7,900 nucleotides of DNA. Origin: Limnohabitans sp. GTDB taxonomy: Bacteria; Pseudomonadota; Gammaproteobacteria; Burkholderiales; Burkholderiaceae_C. Positions 1 to 6,679 of the stretch are shown one piece after another; position 1 is the first letter of the stretch, and each line of letters opens with the position of its first letter. Under the pieces are notes generated by a model. That model had not been told where the DNA came from. It saw nothing but the letters and a program-made list of their open reading frames with translations, and did not search any database. The stretch lies in NCBI GenBank assembly GCA_024641725.1, contig JAHECM010000079.1:1-7900 (forward strand), in the 5' to 3' direction. Made by a program: the position numbers and the translations under genes.

Positions 1-296
1 GGCGCGTCGGTGCTGTGCCAGTTGTCAAACGCGATGTGAAAGCCGTCCAAATACGGCTTGCGACCGGCGGCAATGTCGGCCACGAACTGCTGGGGCGTTT
101 TGCCGGCCTTTTCGGCAGCGATCATGATGGGCGCGCCGTGCGTGTCGTCAGCACCCACAAAATTGACTTGGTGGCCCTGCATGCGCTGGAAGCGCACCCA
201 AATGTCGGCCTGGATGTACTCCATGATGTGGCCGATGTGGAAGTTGCCGTTGGCGTAGGGCAGGGCGGTGGTGACGAAGAGTTGGCGCTGGGACAT
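1..296 (-). CDS. metG: Methionyl-tRNA synthetase, N-terminal part (cut by left edge)
   Basis: Class I aminoacyl-tRNA synthetase that charges tRNA-Met with methionine in the cytoplasm. Only the first 98 codons are in the window; the rest lies beyond the left edge. The protein starts MSQRQLFVTTALPYANGNFH, the conserved opening of bacterial MetG. It contains the ATP-binding HIGH motif as H-I-G-H at residues 20-23, followed by the conserved run M-E-Y-I-Q-A-D-I-W. Further on, V-G-A-D-D-T-H-G-A-P is the methionine-site and connective-peptide border typical of the family. The ATG at 294-296 is chosen because homologues start here and no in-frame ATG or GTG lies just upstream. There is no good Shine-Dalgarno: the bases before the ATG are C-rich. 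The patatin gene ends 73 bp upstream on the same strand, so readthrough is possible, but a separate promoter is likely. Identity is secure; function is known from the family. Confidence 0.97.
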   Translation of the reverse strand, partial: MSQRQLFVTTALPYANGNFHIGHIMEYIQADIWVRFQRMQGHQVNFVGADDTHGAPIMIAAEKAGKTPQQFVADIAAGRKPYLDGFHIAFDNWHSTDA

Positions 297-369
297 GGGG
301 TCGGGACACGTTGGGGGCAAGTCCTCGATTTTAGGCGGTCTCAGAGGGGGATATTCTGGGGGTGACACT
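297..369 (-). promoter_or_regulatory. Probable metG leader with candidate -10 element
   Basis: This is the 73-bp gap between the patatin stop and the metG start. Read on the minus strand it has a TAAAAT hexamer about 35 bases before the metG ATG, which would suit a sigma-70 -10 box. No good -35 hexamer sits 16-18 bases further upstream. No terminator-like hairpin follows the patatin gene, so metG may also receive readthrough. This is a weak inference from composition and position only. Confidence 0.3.
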
Positions 370-1563
370 CTAGTTGGGGGCTGCTGGGTTCGGGGCGGTC
401 CAGCCAAAGAAGCTGTGGATCTCGGCTTTTTGCGCTTGGGCATCGGCTTCGCCCAAAGCCATCAGCTCCCGGGTGTAGGCCGATTCAAACAGCAGATAAC
501 TCACCAGCGCCTGCCCTTGGCCCTGCTGCTGCGGGTTGGCACCCAAGGTGCGCAGCAGGCCTTTGACGGTCGGTGGCAAGGCGTCGGCGTGCTTGGCGGC
601 GATCTCGTCCAGCCTTTGCGAGGGGGAGATCAGCAGCAGATCGACGGGGCGCAAATGGGTGCTGTCGCGTTTTTCGGCGGGGATCAATCGCAAAGTTTGG
701 TTGATGCGCTGCATCCGCTCCACATCCACCGCCAGCGCGTCCAAAAAGATGCTGGACAGGGTGTGCCCAGCAATGTGGGCCAGCGAGGGGTAGGGTGGCG
801 CTTCGGTGTGCATCTGGCGCGGCTCCAACATGCGCCCCGCCCCAACGACCAAAATCCGGTTTGCGCCCAAGTGGATGGCCGGAGAGATGGGCGCGGTTTG
901 GCGCATGGAGCCGTCGCCAAAATAAGCCTGACCTTGCGGGCCTTGCAGGCAGACGGCCGGAAAGATGAATGGGATCGCCGCGCTGGCCAGCAGGTGCTGT
1001 TGGTGCAGTCGGCACTGTTGGGCCAGACGTTGGTTGCGGACCCAAGGCGAGACGGGTTCGTGGCTTTCGTAAAAGGTGACGTGCTCGCCAGACCCGTAAC
1101 TGGACGCCGTGATGGCCAGGGCTTGCAGGTGGCCCGCCTCCAGCAAGCCCTGCAAGCGGCCAAAGTCAATGTGTTGGTGCAGCAAGTCGCTCAAGGGGTC
1201 GTTGTTGAGCAGGGACTTGGGGCGCAAGCGTTTTTGAGAAATCAGCCAGCCCAGCGACAACAGCGACAGCCATCGAGCGCCCGAGCTGACCATGTCCAAA
1301 ATGTCGGAGCGGTACACCTGTTCGACGCGGAAGTTGCGCCAAACCTCGATCAGCTTGTCCATGGCCGCATCAAAGTTGTCAGCGCCACATGCCAGCACCG
1401 CGGCATTGATGGCCCCCGCCGAGGTGCCGCAGATGACCGGGAACGGGTTGCCAGTGTCGGCCCCGGCCTGGCGCCGCATGCTTTGGATGGCGGCCAATAC
1501 ACCCACTTGGTAGGCGGCGCGGGCACCGCCGCCCGAGAGAATCAGTCCTGTGGTTTGCGTCAT
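370..1563 (-). CDS. Patatin-like phospholipase
   Basis: Predicted cytoplasmic serine acyl hydrolase of the patatin family, 397 residues, with a Ser-Asp catalytic dyad. The glycine-rich oxyanion loop S-G-G-G-A-R-A-A-Y-Q-V-G is at residues 10-21. The nucleophile elbow G-T-S-A-G is at 46-50, making Ser48 the nucleophile. The conserved A-S-A-A-I-P-F-I-F-P block is at 193-202, and D-G-S at 217-219 supplies catalytic Asp217. D-G-S replaces the more usual D-G-G or D-G-A, which I believe is common in this bacterial subgroup. After about residue 240 is a helical C-terminal region I do not recognise. There is no signal peptide or membrane segment. The ATG at 1563 is preferred because the oxyanion loop normally lies within about 10 residues of the start. 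A GTG at 1608 would add 15 residues, and neither start has a clear ribosome binding site. It is divergent from apbC and upstream of metG. The lipid substrate cannot be told from sequence. Confidence 0.9.
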   Translation of the reverse strand: MTQTTGLILSGGGARAAYQVGVLAAIQSMRRQAGADTGNPFPVICGTSAGAINAAVLACGADNFDAAMDKLIEVWRNFRVEQVYRSDILDMVSSGARWLSLLSLGWLISQKRLRPKSLLNNDPLSDLLHQHIDFGRLQGLLEAGHLQALAITASSYGSGEHVTFYESHEPVSPWVRNQRLAQQCRLHQQHLLASAAIPFIFPAVCLQGPQGQAYFGDGSMRQTAPISPAIHLGANRILVVGAGRMLEPRQMHTEAPPYPSLAHIAGHTLSSIFLDALAVDVERMQRINQTLRLIPAEKRDSTHLRPVDLLLISPSQRLDEIAAKHADALPPTVKGLLRTLGANPQQQGQGQALVSYLLFESAYTRELMALGEADAQAQKAEIHSFFGWTAPNPAAPN

Positions 1564-1652
1564 TGGCCCATGGTAGTGGGCTTTCAACCTTGAGGCATCA
1601 GGGGACACCCGAGCTTGGGTAGACTAAGCGTCCCTCAGATTCAGACCCCGCC
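1564..1652. promoter_or_regulatory. Divergent intergenic region, patatin / apbC promoters expected
   Basis: These 89 bp separate the diverging patatin and apbC starts and must hold the start signals of apbC at least. On the plus strand there is a TAGACT at 1620-1625 that could act as a -10 box, but no convincing -35 hexamer at the usual spacing. Neither flanking ATG has a strong Shine-Dalgarno. I see no inverted repeat that would suggest an operator. The assignment rests on gene orientation more than on motifs. Confidence 0.3.
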
Positions 1653-2741
1653 ATGGCCAGCCCAGAACAACTCCTCCAAGCCCTGCAAACGGTCATTGAC
1701 CCGAACACGGGCACCGACTTTGTGTCGACCAAACAGCTCAAAAACCTCACCGTGGACGGTGAAAGTGTGTCGTTTGAGGTCGAGTTGGGCTACCCGGCCA
1801 AAAGCCAAATCCCGATGCTGCAAGCGGCGTTGGAGGCTGCTGCTCGGGGCGTGGCCGGTGTGTCCAAGGTGACTGCCCGTGTGCATTTCAAGGTGGTGGC
1901 GCACGCTGCCCAGCGCGGCGTGGCCCTGATGCCGCAGGTCAAAAACATCGTGGCCGTGGCGTCAGGCAAGGGCGGCGTGGGCAAAAGCACCACCGCAGCC
2001 AATCTGGCGCTGGCGCTGGCCGCCGAAGGGGCCCGCGTGGGCCTGCTGGACGCTGACATTTACGGCCCCAGCCAGCCCATGATGATGGGCATCACCGGCC
2101 GCCCCGAGAGCGCAGACGGCCAGACCATGGAGCCCATGGAGAACCACGGCGTGCAAGTCATGTCGATTGGCTTTTTGGTCAACCCCGACGACGCCATGAT
2201 TTGGCGCGGCCCGATGGCCACCCAGGCGCTGGACCAGTTGCTGCGCCAAACCAACTGGAAAGACCTGGATTACTTGATCGTGGACATGCCGCCGGGCACC
2301 GGCGACATCCAACTGACCTTGTCGCAGCGCGTGCCCATGACGGGGGCGGTGATCGTCACCACCCCGCAAGACATTGCCCTGCTGGATGCCCGCAAAGGCG
2401 TGGCCATGTTCGACAAGGTGGGCGTGCCGATTTTGGGTTTGGTGGAAAACATGGCCGTGCATGTCTGCACGAACTGCGGGCATGTGGAGCACATTTTTGG
2501 CGAAGACGGCGGCAAGCGCTACGCTGCTGATAAAGGTCTGGACTACCTGGGCGCGCTGCCGCTGGACCTGCAAATTCGCCTGCAAGCCGACAACGGCAAG
2601 CCCACGGTGGTGTCCGATCCCGAGGGCGAAGTGGCCCAGATTTACAAGGCCGTGGCCCGCCAAGTGGCGGTCAAGATCGCAGCCAAGGCCAAGGATTTTT
2701 CGAGCAGATTTCCAACCATCACGGTCAGCAAAGGCACTTAA
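1653..2741 (+). CDS. apbC: Iron-sulfur cluster carrier protein, Mrp/ApbC family P-loop ATPase
   Basis: Cytoplasmic Mrp/NBP35-type ATPase that binds an Fe-S cluster, usually as a homodimer, and delivers it to apo-proteins. It has 362 residues, a normal length for the bacterial form. Residues 5-80 form an N-terminal MIP18/DUF59 domain. The linker leads to the deviant Walker A of the SIMIBI/MinD class, G-K-G-G-V-G-K-S-T at 105-113, with the signature lysine K106 and P-loop K111. L-D-A-D-I-Y-G-P-S at 132-140 and D-M-P-P-G-T-G-D at 211-218 are the switch and Walker B-like motifs. R-G-P-M at 185-188 is also typical. C-T-N-C at 272-275 is the conserved CxxC that bridges the cluster between subunits. 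All key residues are present. The ATG at 1653 fits the family start, although no clear Shine-Dalgarno precedes it. The nearby divergent metG is a common arrangement in related bacteria. The gene converges with the chemoreceptor gene. 'mrp' is an equally used symbol. Confidence 0.95.
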   Translation: MASPEQLLQALQTVIDPNTGTDFVSTKQLKNLTVDGESVSFEVELGYPAKSQIPMLQAALEAAARGVAGVSKVTARVHFKVVAHAAQRGVALMPQVKNIVAVASGKGGVGKSTTAANLALALAAEGARVGLLDADIYGPSQPMMMGITGRPESADGQTMEPMENHGVQVMSIGFLVNPDDAMIWRGPMATQALDQLLRQTNWKDLDYLIVDMPPGTGDIQLTLSQRVPMTGAVIVTTPQDIALLDARKGVAMFDKVGVPILGLVENMAVHVCTNCGHVEHIFGEDGGKRYAADKGLDYLGALPLDLQIRLQADNGKPTVVSDPEGEVAQIYKAVARQVAVKIAAKAKDFSSRFPTITVSKGT

Positions 2742-2762
2742 CAACGGCACTTAGTTAAGTGC
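2734..2762 (+). repeat. Inverted repeat / hairpin overlapping the apbC stop codon
   Basis: GCACTTAAC at 2734-2742 is perfectly complementary to GTTAAGTGC at 2754-2762, giving a 9-bp stem with an 11-base loop. The TAA stop (2739-2741) lies in the left arm. The octamer GGCACTTA occurs twice, at 2733-2740 and 2746-2753. The second copy can make a shorter competing hairpin (2747-2752 with 2757-2762). No T-tract follows, so it is not a classical terminator. It could stabilise the 3' end or be part of a compound termination region with the hairpin downstream. Confidence 0.6.
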
Positions 2763-2806
2763 ACTTGAGCCGAGTGCAAGCTGGCCGAGCCAGTGACGAC
2801 TTCAAC

Positions 2807-2835
2807 GACACAGGGGCCCACGGGCCCCTGTTGTC
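2807..2835. terminator. Bidirectional transcription terminator between apbC and the chemoreceptor gene
   Basis: ACAGGGGCC at 2810-2818 pairs perfectly with GGCCCCTGT at 2823-2831 around a 4-base loop. The stem extends by three more pairs (GAC 2807-2809 with GTC 2833-2835) past one bulged T at 2832. It lies in the middle of the 115-bp gap between two converging genes, so it can serve both strands. The following T-run is only moderate on the plus strand (TTGTCTTG) and poor on the minus strand. The stem is clear in the sequence; termination activity is inferred. Confidence 0.7.
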
Positions 2836-2856
2836 TTGCTGCGTGGCTGGCAGGCC

Positions 2857-4857
2857 TCAGACTTTGAACTTCTCCACCTCACGGCGGGTGCCGTCGGCGA
2901 TTTTGGACAACTCGATCACGGTGGCCGTGATCTCTTCGCTGGCCGCCGCATTGGACTCGGCGATCTTGTTCAAGTTGTTCACGTTGGCGTTGATTTCTTG
3001 CACCGCAAAGCTTTGCTGTTCCAGCGCAGCGGAGATGCGTTGCATCATGCCGTCGGCCTCGTTGGCACCCGCCTCGATGCGCTCCATGTCGCGGCTGACT
3101 TCTTGCACGGTCTCCACGGCGCGACGCGCTTCGGTCACGGCTTGCTGCACCAGTTGGGCGATTTCTTGGGTGCTTTGCGCGCTGTTGGCGGCCAGCTTGC
3201 CGACCTCTTCGGCCACGACGGAGAAGCCCTTGCCGTGCTCGCCTGCGCGGGCGGCTTCGATGGCGGCGTTCAAGGACAACAAGTTGGTCTTGTTGGCAAT
3301 GCCCTCAATCACCTCGGTGATTTTGTTGATTTTTTCAGAGTTGGACGCGATGCCGTTGACCACCTCGACCATGGTGGCCATTTTGTCTTTGCCAGCGCGC
3401 ACGATGCTGACCGATTCCTGCGAGCGTGCGCTGGCAGTTTCTGTGTTTTTGGACACATCGCTGACCGACACGGCAGTTTCGCGCACCGCGTTGGCCAGTT
3501 GGCCGATGGCGTGCATTTGGTTTTGAGCGCCGTCGCTGATTTGGCTGATGGCTTGGCTGGTTTCGTTGGCTGCAGCAGCCACATGGCGCGTGTTGCTGTT
3601 GATCACGTTCATGCTCTCGCTCAGGGCGTCCAGTGAGCGGTTGACGTTGTCTTTGAGGGTGGCCAGATCGCCACGGCCATCGGCCTGAATGCGTCCGCTC
3701 AAATCGCCTTGGGCCACTGCGGTCATGACGCGGCCCACGTCGTCCAGCAGGGACTGCATGGCTTGCATGGCGCTGTCCACCGAGGCGCGCAAGTCGCCCT
3801 TGACTTGGGCAGACATGCGTTGGTCAAAGTTGCCGTTGTACAAAGCGCGCATCACGTCTTGCAGGGCTTTCATGGTCACGTCCACGCTTTGCGCGCTGGC
3901 GTTGACGGCCGCCTTCATGATGCCCAGATCCCCTTTGAGGTCGGCGTGCACGCGCTGGCTGAAGTCGCCAGCGGCAATGGCTTCGACCACCGAGTTGACT
4001 TCGCTCACGGCCACCTGTTGGGCCGACATCAGTTGGTTGAACGCCAGTGCGGTTTGGCCCACCTCGTCTTGCGAGCGCACGTCCAGGCGGCGCGAGAAGT
4101 CAGAGGTTTTCTCCACCGACACCACCATGGCGCGCAGGCTCTCCAGTGGCCGTGTGATGCTCAGGATTTGCCAGCGGATGACGACCACAATGGCCAACAT
4201 GGCGATCAAGACCATGGCGCCCAATTGGCTGGCCAGCGACCAAAAATGCTGGTCCACGTCGTCGATGTAAATGCCCGAACCCACCACCCAGTTCCAAGGT
4301 TCGAATTTTTTCACGTAGGAGAGTTTTTCAAACAACTCGTCGGTGGTACCTCCACCGGCCTTGGGTTTGGGCCAGTTGTAGGTCACAAAGCCGTGGCCTG
4401 CGGCGTTCACAACCTCATTGAACGCCACAAACAGGTTCTTCTTGCCGTCGGTGTGCTGTACCGCGCCGTCGCTGCCCGCTTGCAAAGTTGTGGCGCAATT
4501 GAAGTTGGCCGCATCCAGCACTTTACCGTCCAGCGCGGGCACGGTGGGGTGCATCAGCATCTTGGGAACGGGGCTGCTCAGGTCATGCAGCCAGAAGTAT
4601 TCTTTCTTCTCGTAGCGCATGCCCTTGAGCGCCTGCATGGCGGCTGCCTGCGCGTCAGCGGTGTTCATGGCCCCCGAAGTCTCTAGGCTGTGAAAGTGCG
4701 CCACCACCGCGTGGCCGGTTTCAACCAAGTGGCGCGTTTTGATCTTGCGGTCTTCCAGCATAGACGAGCGCTGCAAAAACAGCGCCAACAGACTGACCAC
4801 CAACAGACCCACAAAGGTCACCAGACCCCCGACCATCAAACGTGTTTTGACTTGCAT
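2857..4857 (-). CDS. Methyl-accepting chemotaxis protein, sCache sensor with tandem HAMP repeats
   Basis: Inner-membrane chemoreceptor of 666 residues that would signal through CheW/CheA. TM1 is at about residues 7-28. A periplasmic single Cache domain spans about 29-203, with the sCache_2-like stretch Y-F-W-L-H-D-L at 87-93, M-H-P at 102-104 and W-V-V-G-S-G-I-Y near 190-197. TM2 is at about 206-228, followed by a canonical HAMP at about 228-277. Three further HAMP-like units carry G-D-F-S-Q-R-V (297), G-N-F-D-Q-R-M (342) and G-D-L-S-G-R-I (384), each followed by K/R-G-D-L. The coiled-coil signalling domain occupies the last 250 residues; its tip T-N-L-L-S-L-N-A-A-I-E-A-A-R-A-G-E is near 524-540. 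The phenylalanine found at the E. coli Tsr tip (I-A-F-Q-T-N) is Asn here (I-A-N-K-T-N). There is no C-terminal NWETF-type CheR-tethering pentapeptide. The start at 4857 is fixed by AAGGTGG just upstream; an ATG at 4878 lacks such a site. Known sCache_2 receptors bind small carboxylates; the ligand here is unknown. Confidence 0.93.
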   Translation of the reverse strand: MQVKTRLMVGGLVTFVGLLVVSLLALFLQRSSMLEDRKIKTRHLVETGHAVVAHFHSLETSGAMNTADAQAAAMQALKGMRYEKKEYFWLHDLSSPVPKMLMHPTVPALDGKVLDAANFNCATTLQAGSDGAVQHTDGKKNLFVAFNEVVNAAGHGFVTYNWPKPKAGGGTTDELFEKLSYVKKFEPWNWVVGSGIYIDDVDQHFWSLASQLGAMVLIAMLAIVVVIRWQILSITRPLESLRAMVVSVEKTSDFSRRLDVRSQDEVGQTALAFNQLMSAQQVAVSEVNSVVEAIAAGDFSQRVHADLKGDLGIMKAAVNASAQSVDVTMKALQDVMRALYNGNFDQRMSAQVKGDLRASVDSAMQAMQSLLDDVGRVMTAVAQGDLSGRIQADGRGDLATLKDNVNRSLDALSESMNVINSNTRHVAAAANETSQAISQISDGAQNQMHAIGQLANAVRETAVSVSDVSKNTETASARSQESVSIVRAGKDKMATMVEVVNGIASNSEKINKITEVIEGIANKTNLLSLNAAIEAARAGEHGKGFSVVAEEVGKLAANSAQSTQEIAQLVQQAVTEARRAVETVQEVSRDMERIEAGANEADGMMQRISAALEQQSFAVQEINANVNNLNKIAESNAAASEEITATVIELSKIADGTRREVEKFKV

Positions 4858-4861
4858 TGAC

Positions 4862-4868
4862 CCACCTT
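4862..4868 (-). promoter_or_regulatory. Ribosome binding site deciding the chemoreceptor start
   Basis: On the minus strand AAGGTGG ends four bases before the ATG at 4857, close to the anti-Shine-Dalgarno complement AAGGAGG. The in-frame ATG at 4878 lies upstream of this site and has no comparable element, so translation most likely begins at 4857. Confidence 0.75.
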
Positions 4869-4950
4869 GTTGACTCACTCATATTTGAGAGATTTGCTTT
4901 ATTTTAGGGTTTATACCGATTAAATTGATCAAAAATATTGAATTCAGCTC
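4869..4950 (-). promoter_or_regulatory. AT-rich promoter region of the chemoreceptor gene
   Basis: This stretch is strikingly AT-rich against a GC-rich background. Read on the minus strand it offers two -10-like hexamers, TATAAA (4910-4915) and TAAAAT (4901-4906), but no consensus -35 box at the right distance from either. The string TCGGTATAA, which includes the first hexamer, loosely resembles the GCCGATAA -10 of flagellar sigma-28 promoters, as would suit a chemotaxis gene. The match is poor, however, and no TAAA box lies at the proper spacing. The palindromes TTGATCAA (4925-4932) and GAATTC (4940-4945) are short and may be chance. Confidence 0.4.
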
Positions 4951-4951
4951 A

Positions 4952-4977
4952 CAAAACCCGGTGAACGGGGCGTTTTG
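4952..4977 (-). terminator. Probable terminator after the benzoate-CoA ligase gene
   Basis: Six bases after the ligase TGA the minus strand reads CAAAACG then CCCG-TTCAC-CGGG then TTTTG. The CCCG/CGGG pairs (4966-4969 with 4957-4960) form a short hairpin followed at once by four Ts. An outer CAAAAC/GTTTTG pairing extends the stem across a 3-base bulge. It is short for an intrinsic terminator but well placed between the ligase stop and the chemoreceptor promoter. Confidence 0.45.
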
Positions 4978-4983
4978 GGCGGC

Positions 4984-6549
4984 TCATTGGGCTTTGTTTT
5001 CCAGCTCGCGCAGGCGAAAGCGCTGGATTTTGCCGGTGGCTGTCTTGGGCAGTTCGGCCAAAAACTCGACGAAGCGCGGGTACTTGTAGGGCGCCAAGCG
5101 TTCCTTCACAAAGGCTTTGACCTCTTCTTGCGTCAGGCTTTGCCCCGCCTTGAGCACGATGAAGGCCTTGGTCTTGGTCAGCCCGTCGCTGTCTTCTTTG
5201 CCGATCACCGCCGCTTCCAAAATGGCGGGGTGCTGCACCAGCGTGGCCTCGACCTCGAAGGGCGAGACATAAATGCCGCTGACTTTGAGCATGTCGTCGT
5301 TGCGCCCGGCGTAGGTGTAGTAGCCGTCCACGTCTCGGGTGTATTTGTCACCGCTCTTGGTCCACACCCCTTGAAAGGTGTCGCGCGTTTTGTCGCGGTT
5401 GTTCCAGTACATCAGGGCACTGCTGGGCCCTTGGATGTACAAGTCGCCAATTTCGTCGTGGCCCGTGATCACGCTGCCGTCTTCGTTGCGCAGTTGCAGT
5501 TCGTAGCCGGGCACCGCTTTGCCGGTGGTGCCGTAGCGCACGTCGCCGGGGCGGTTGGACAAAAACACGTGCAGCATTTCGGTGGAGCCGATGCCGTCGA
5601 TGACTTCGCAGCCAAAGTGGGCGCTCCAGCGCTCGGCGATGTCGCGGGGCAGTGCCTCACCTGCCGACGAGCACAGGCGCAATGCGACCTGGCTTTGGGC
5701 GGGCAGATCGGGGCTGGCCAGCATGCCGCCGTAGCCGGTGGGCGCGCCGTAAAACACGGTGGGCTGCAGGTCGACCAAGCGCTTGAAGGTGGCTTGCGGG
5801 GTGGGGCGCTCGGCCATCAGCACCACCGTCGCACCGACGCTCAGCGGGAATGTGAGCGCATTGCCCAGTCCGTAGGCAAAGAACAGTTTGGCGGCGGAGA
5901 ACACCACATCGCTTTCGCGCAGTTCGAGCACACCCTTGCCATACAGTTCAGCGGTCCAGTACAAGTTGCCCTGGCTGTGCACCGTGCCCTTGGGTTTGCC
6001 GGTGGAGCCCGACGAATACAGCCAGAAAGCCGGTTCATCGGCCAGGGTGAGCGTCGGAACGCTGGGCTGACCTTGGGCAATCAAGTCCGCCATCGTGTGT
6101 TGGCCCGCGCTCAGTGCTGCTGTGGGGCGCGACACCACCACCTGCTGCACCTCGGTGTTGGTTTGGTCAAGCGCGGCCTGCAAAGTGGGCAGCAAAGCGC
6201 CCGACACCAGCGCGGCTTGGGCGCGGCTGTTGCTCAGCATGAAGGCGTAGTCTTCGGCCGTGAGCAAGGTGTTCACGGCGACAGGCACCACGCCTGCATA
6301 CAGTGAGCCCAGAAAAGCGACCACCCAATCGCTGCTGTCTTGCATGAGCAAGAGCACGCGCTCCTCGCGTTTGAGGCCCATCGCTTTCAAGCCCCCGGCA
6401 AAGCGGCGCACTTGGTCGGCCAGCTGGCCGTAAGTGAGCGTGCCCACATCGTCGATCAGCGCGACTTTGTCGGGACGCTGGGCGTTGCTGGCGATCAGGT
6501 GCTGGGCAAAATTGAAGTCGGTGCTTGGGGCATTCACGGGTAGCGTCAT
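4984..6549 (-). CDS. bclA: Benzoate-CoA ligase (AMP-forming)
   Basis: Adenylate-forming enzyme of 521 residues, predicted to convert benzoate, ATP and CoA to benzoyl-CoA, AMP and pyrophosphate in the cytoplasm. This is the entry step of the box pathway. The large N-terminal domain (about 1-415) has the P-loop Y-S-S-G-S-T-G-K-P-K-G at 178-188, the region F-F-A-Y-G-L-G-N at 223-230, G-I-G-S-T-E at 319-324 and the ribose-binding S-G-D-K-Y at 399-403. The hinge is Y-A-G-R-N-D-D-M-L-K-V-S-G at 413-425. The small C-terminal domain carries P-K-T-A-T-G-K-I-Q-R at 501-510, with catalytic Lys507. The stretch I-G-S-T-E-M-L-H-V-F and the overall length match benzoate-CoA ligases. A 4-hydroxybenzoate or aminobenzoate ligase cannot be excluded by eye, but the BoxD-type neighbour favours benzoate. 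The ATG at 6549 has a strong AAGGAG. The dehydrogenase gene ends 130 bp upstream on the same strand, so the two may be co-transcribed. Confidence 0.88.
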   Translation of the reverse strand: MTLPVNAPSTDFNFAQHLIASNAQRPDKVALIDDVGTLTYGQLADQVRRFAGGLKAMGLKREERVLLLMQDSSDWVVAFLGSLYAGVVPVAVNTLLTAEDYAFMLSNSRAQAALVSGALLPTLQAALDQTNTEVQQVVVSRPTAALSAGQHTMADLIAQGQPSVPTLTLADEPAFWLYSSGSTGKPKGTVHSQGNLYWTAELYGKGVLELRESDVVFSAAKLFFAYGLGNALTFPLSVGATVVLMAERPTPQATFKRLVDLQPTVFYGAPTGYGGMLASPDLPAQSQVALRLCSSAGEALPRDIAERWSAHFGCEVIDGIGSTEMLHVFLSNRPGDVRYGTTGKAVPGYELQLRNEDGSVITGHDEIGDLYIQGPSSALMYWNNRDKTRDTFQGVWTKSGDKYTRDVDGYYTYAGRNDDMLKVSGIYVSPFEVEATLVQHPAILEAAVIGKEDSDGLTKTKAFIVLKAGQSLTQEEVKAFVKERLAPYKYPRFVEFLAELPKTATGKIQRFRLRELENKAQ

Positions 6550-6555
6550 GCTTGT

Positions 6556-6561
6556 CTCCTT
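6556..6561 (-). promoter_or_regulatory. Strong ribosome binding site of the benzoate-CoA ligase gene
   Basis: AAGGAG on the minus strand lies six bases before the ATG at 6549. It confirms this start and suggests efficient translation. Confidence 0.8.
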
Positions 6562-6679
6562 GGAGCTAGGTATTTTTTAAGTGCGTGGATTTTGCAAATC
6601 TTCTGTAGGCGCCGTGCCCCCGTGGCGATGCGCCTGCTGGCGCGTTGTCGCAGCGAGTGCGCGGCGTCTACAAAAGCGT
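6562..6679 (-). promoter_or_regulatory. boxD-bclA intergenic leader with candidate operator
   Basis: This gap splits into two compositions. The half next to boxD (about 6602-6679) is GC-rich and contains the inverted repeat GCGCC-TGCT-GGCGC (6630-6643). The half next to bclA is AT-rich, with TTAAAAAATA at 6570-6579. Between them lies the inverted repeat GATTT-TGC-AAATC (6588-6600). On the minus strand TTGCAA within it could be a -35 box, but the best -10-like strings downstream are badly spaced. A separate bclA promoter or a regulator site is plausible but unproven. I see no small gene here. Confidence 0.35.

Noticed and set aside
268..1593. 441-codon plus-strand open frame opposite the patatin gene
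   Set aside because: Its translation is low-complexity, rich in G, Q, V and H, with no recognisable motif. The minus strand carries all patatin catalytic motifs. Long antisense frames are expected in GC-rich DNA with strong third-position bias.
1564..1608. GTG start at 1608 adding 15 residues to the patatin protein
   Set aside because: It lacks a ribosome binding site, and the added residues lie before the usual family start, which falls just ahead of the glycine-rich loop.
1962..2750. 262-codon minus-strand open frame opposite apbC
   Set aside because: It is a histidine- and glycine-rich shadow of apbC with no motif and no plausible ribosome binding site.
2759..4686. Several plus-strand open frames opposite the chemoreceptor gene (about 190-325 codons)
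   Set aside because: They follow the repeated codon pattern of the coiled-coil receptor, are mutually overlapping and have no family features.
4858..4878. Upstream ATG at 4878 for the chemoreceptor
   Set aside because: The AAGGTGG site lies downstream of this ATG and correctly spaced from the ATG at 4857.
4975..6306. 443-codon plus-strand open frame opposite the benzoate-CoA ligase gene
   Set aside because: It is rich in A, G, V, H and Q without domains, and mirrors the codon pattern of the ligase on the other strand.
6626..6647. Hairpin GCGCC-TGCT-GGCGC as a terminator after boxD
   Set aside because: The stem is only 5 perfect pairs on the transcribed (minus) strand, with mismatches beyond, and no T-run follows. 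It is better left as a chance inverted repeat in GC-rich DNA.
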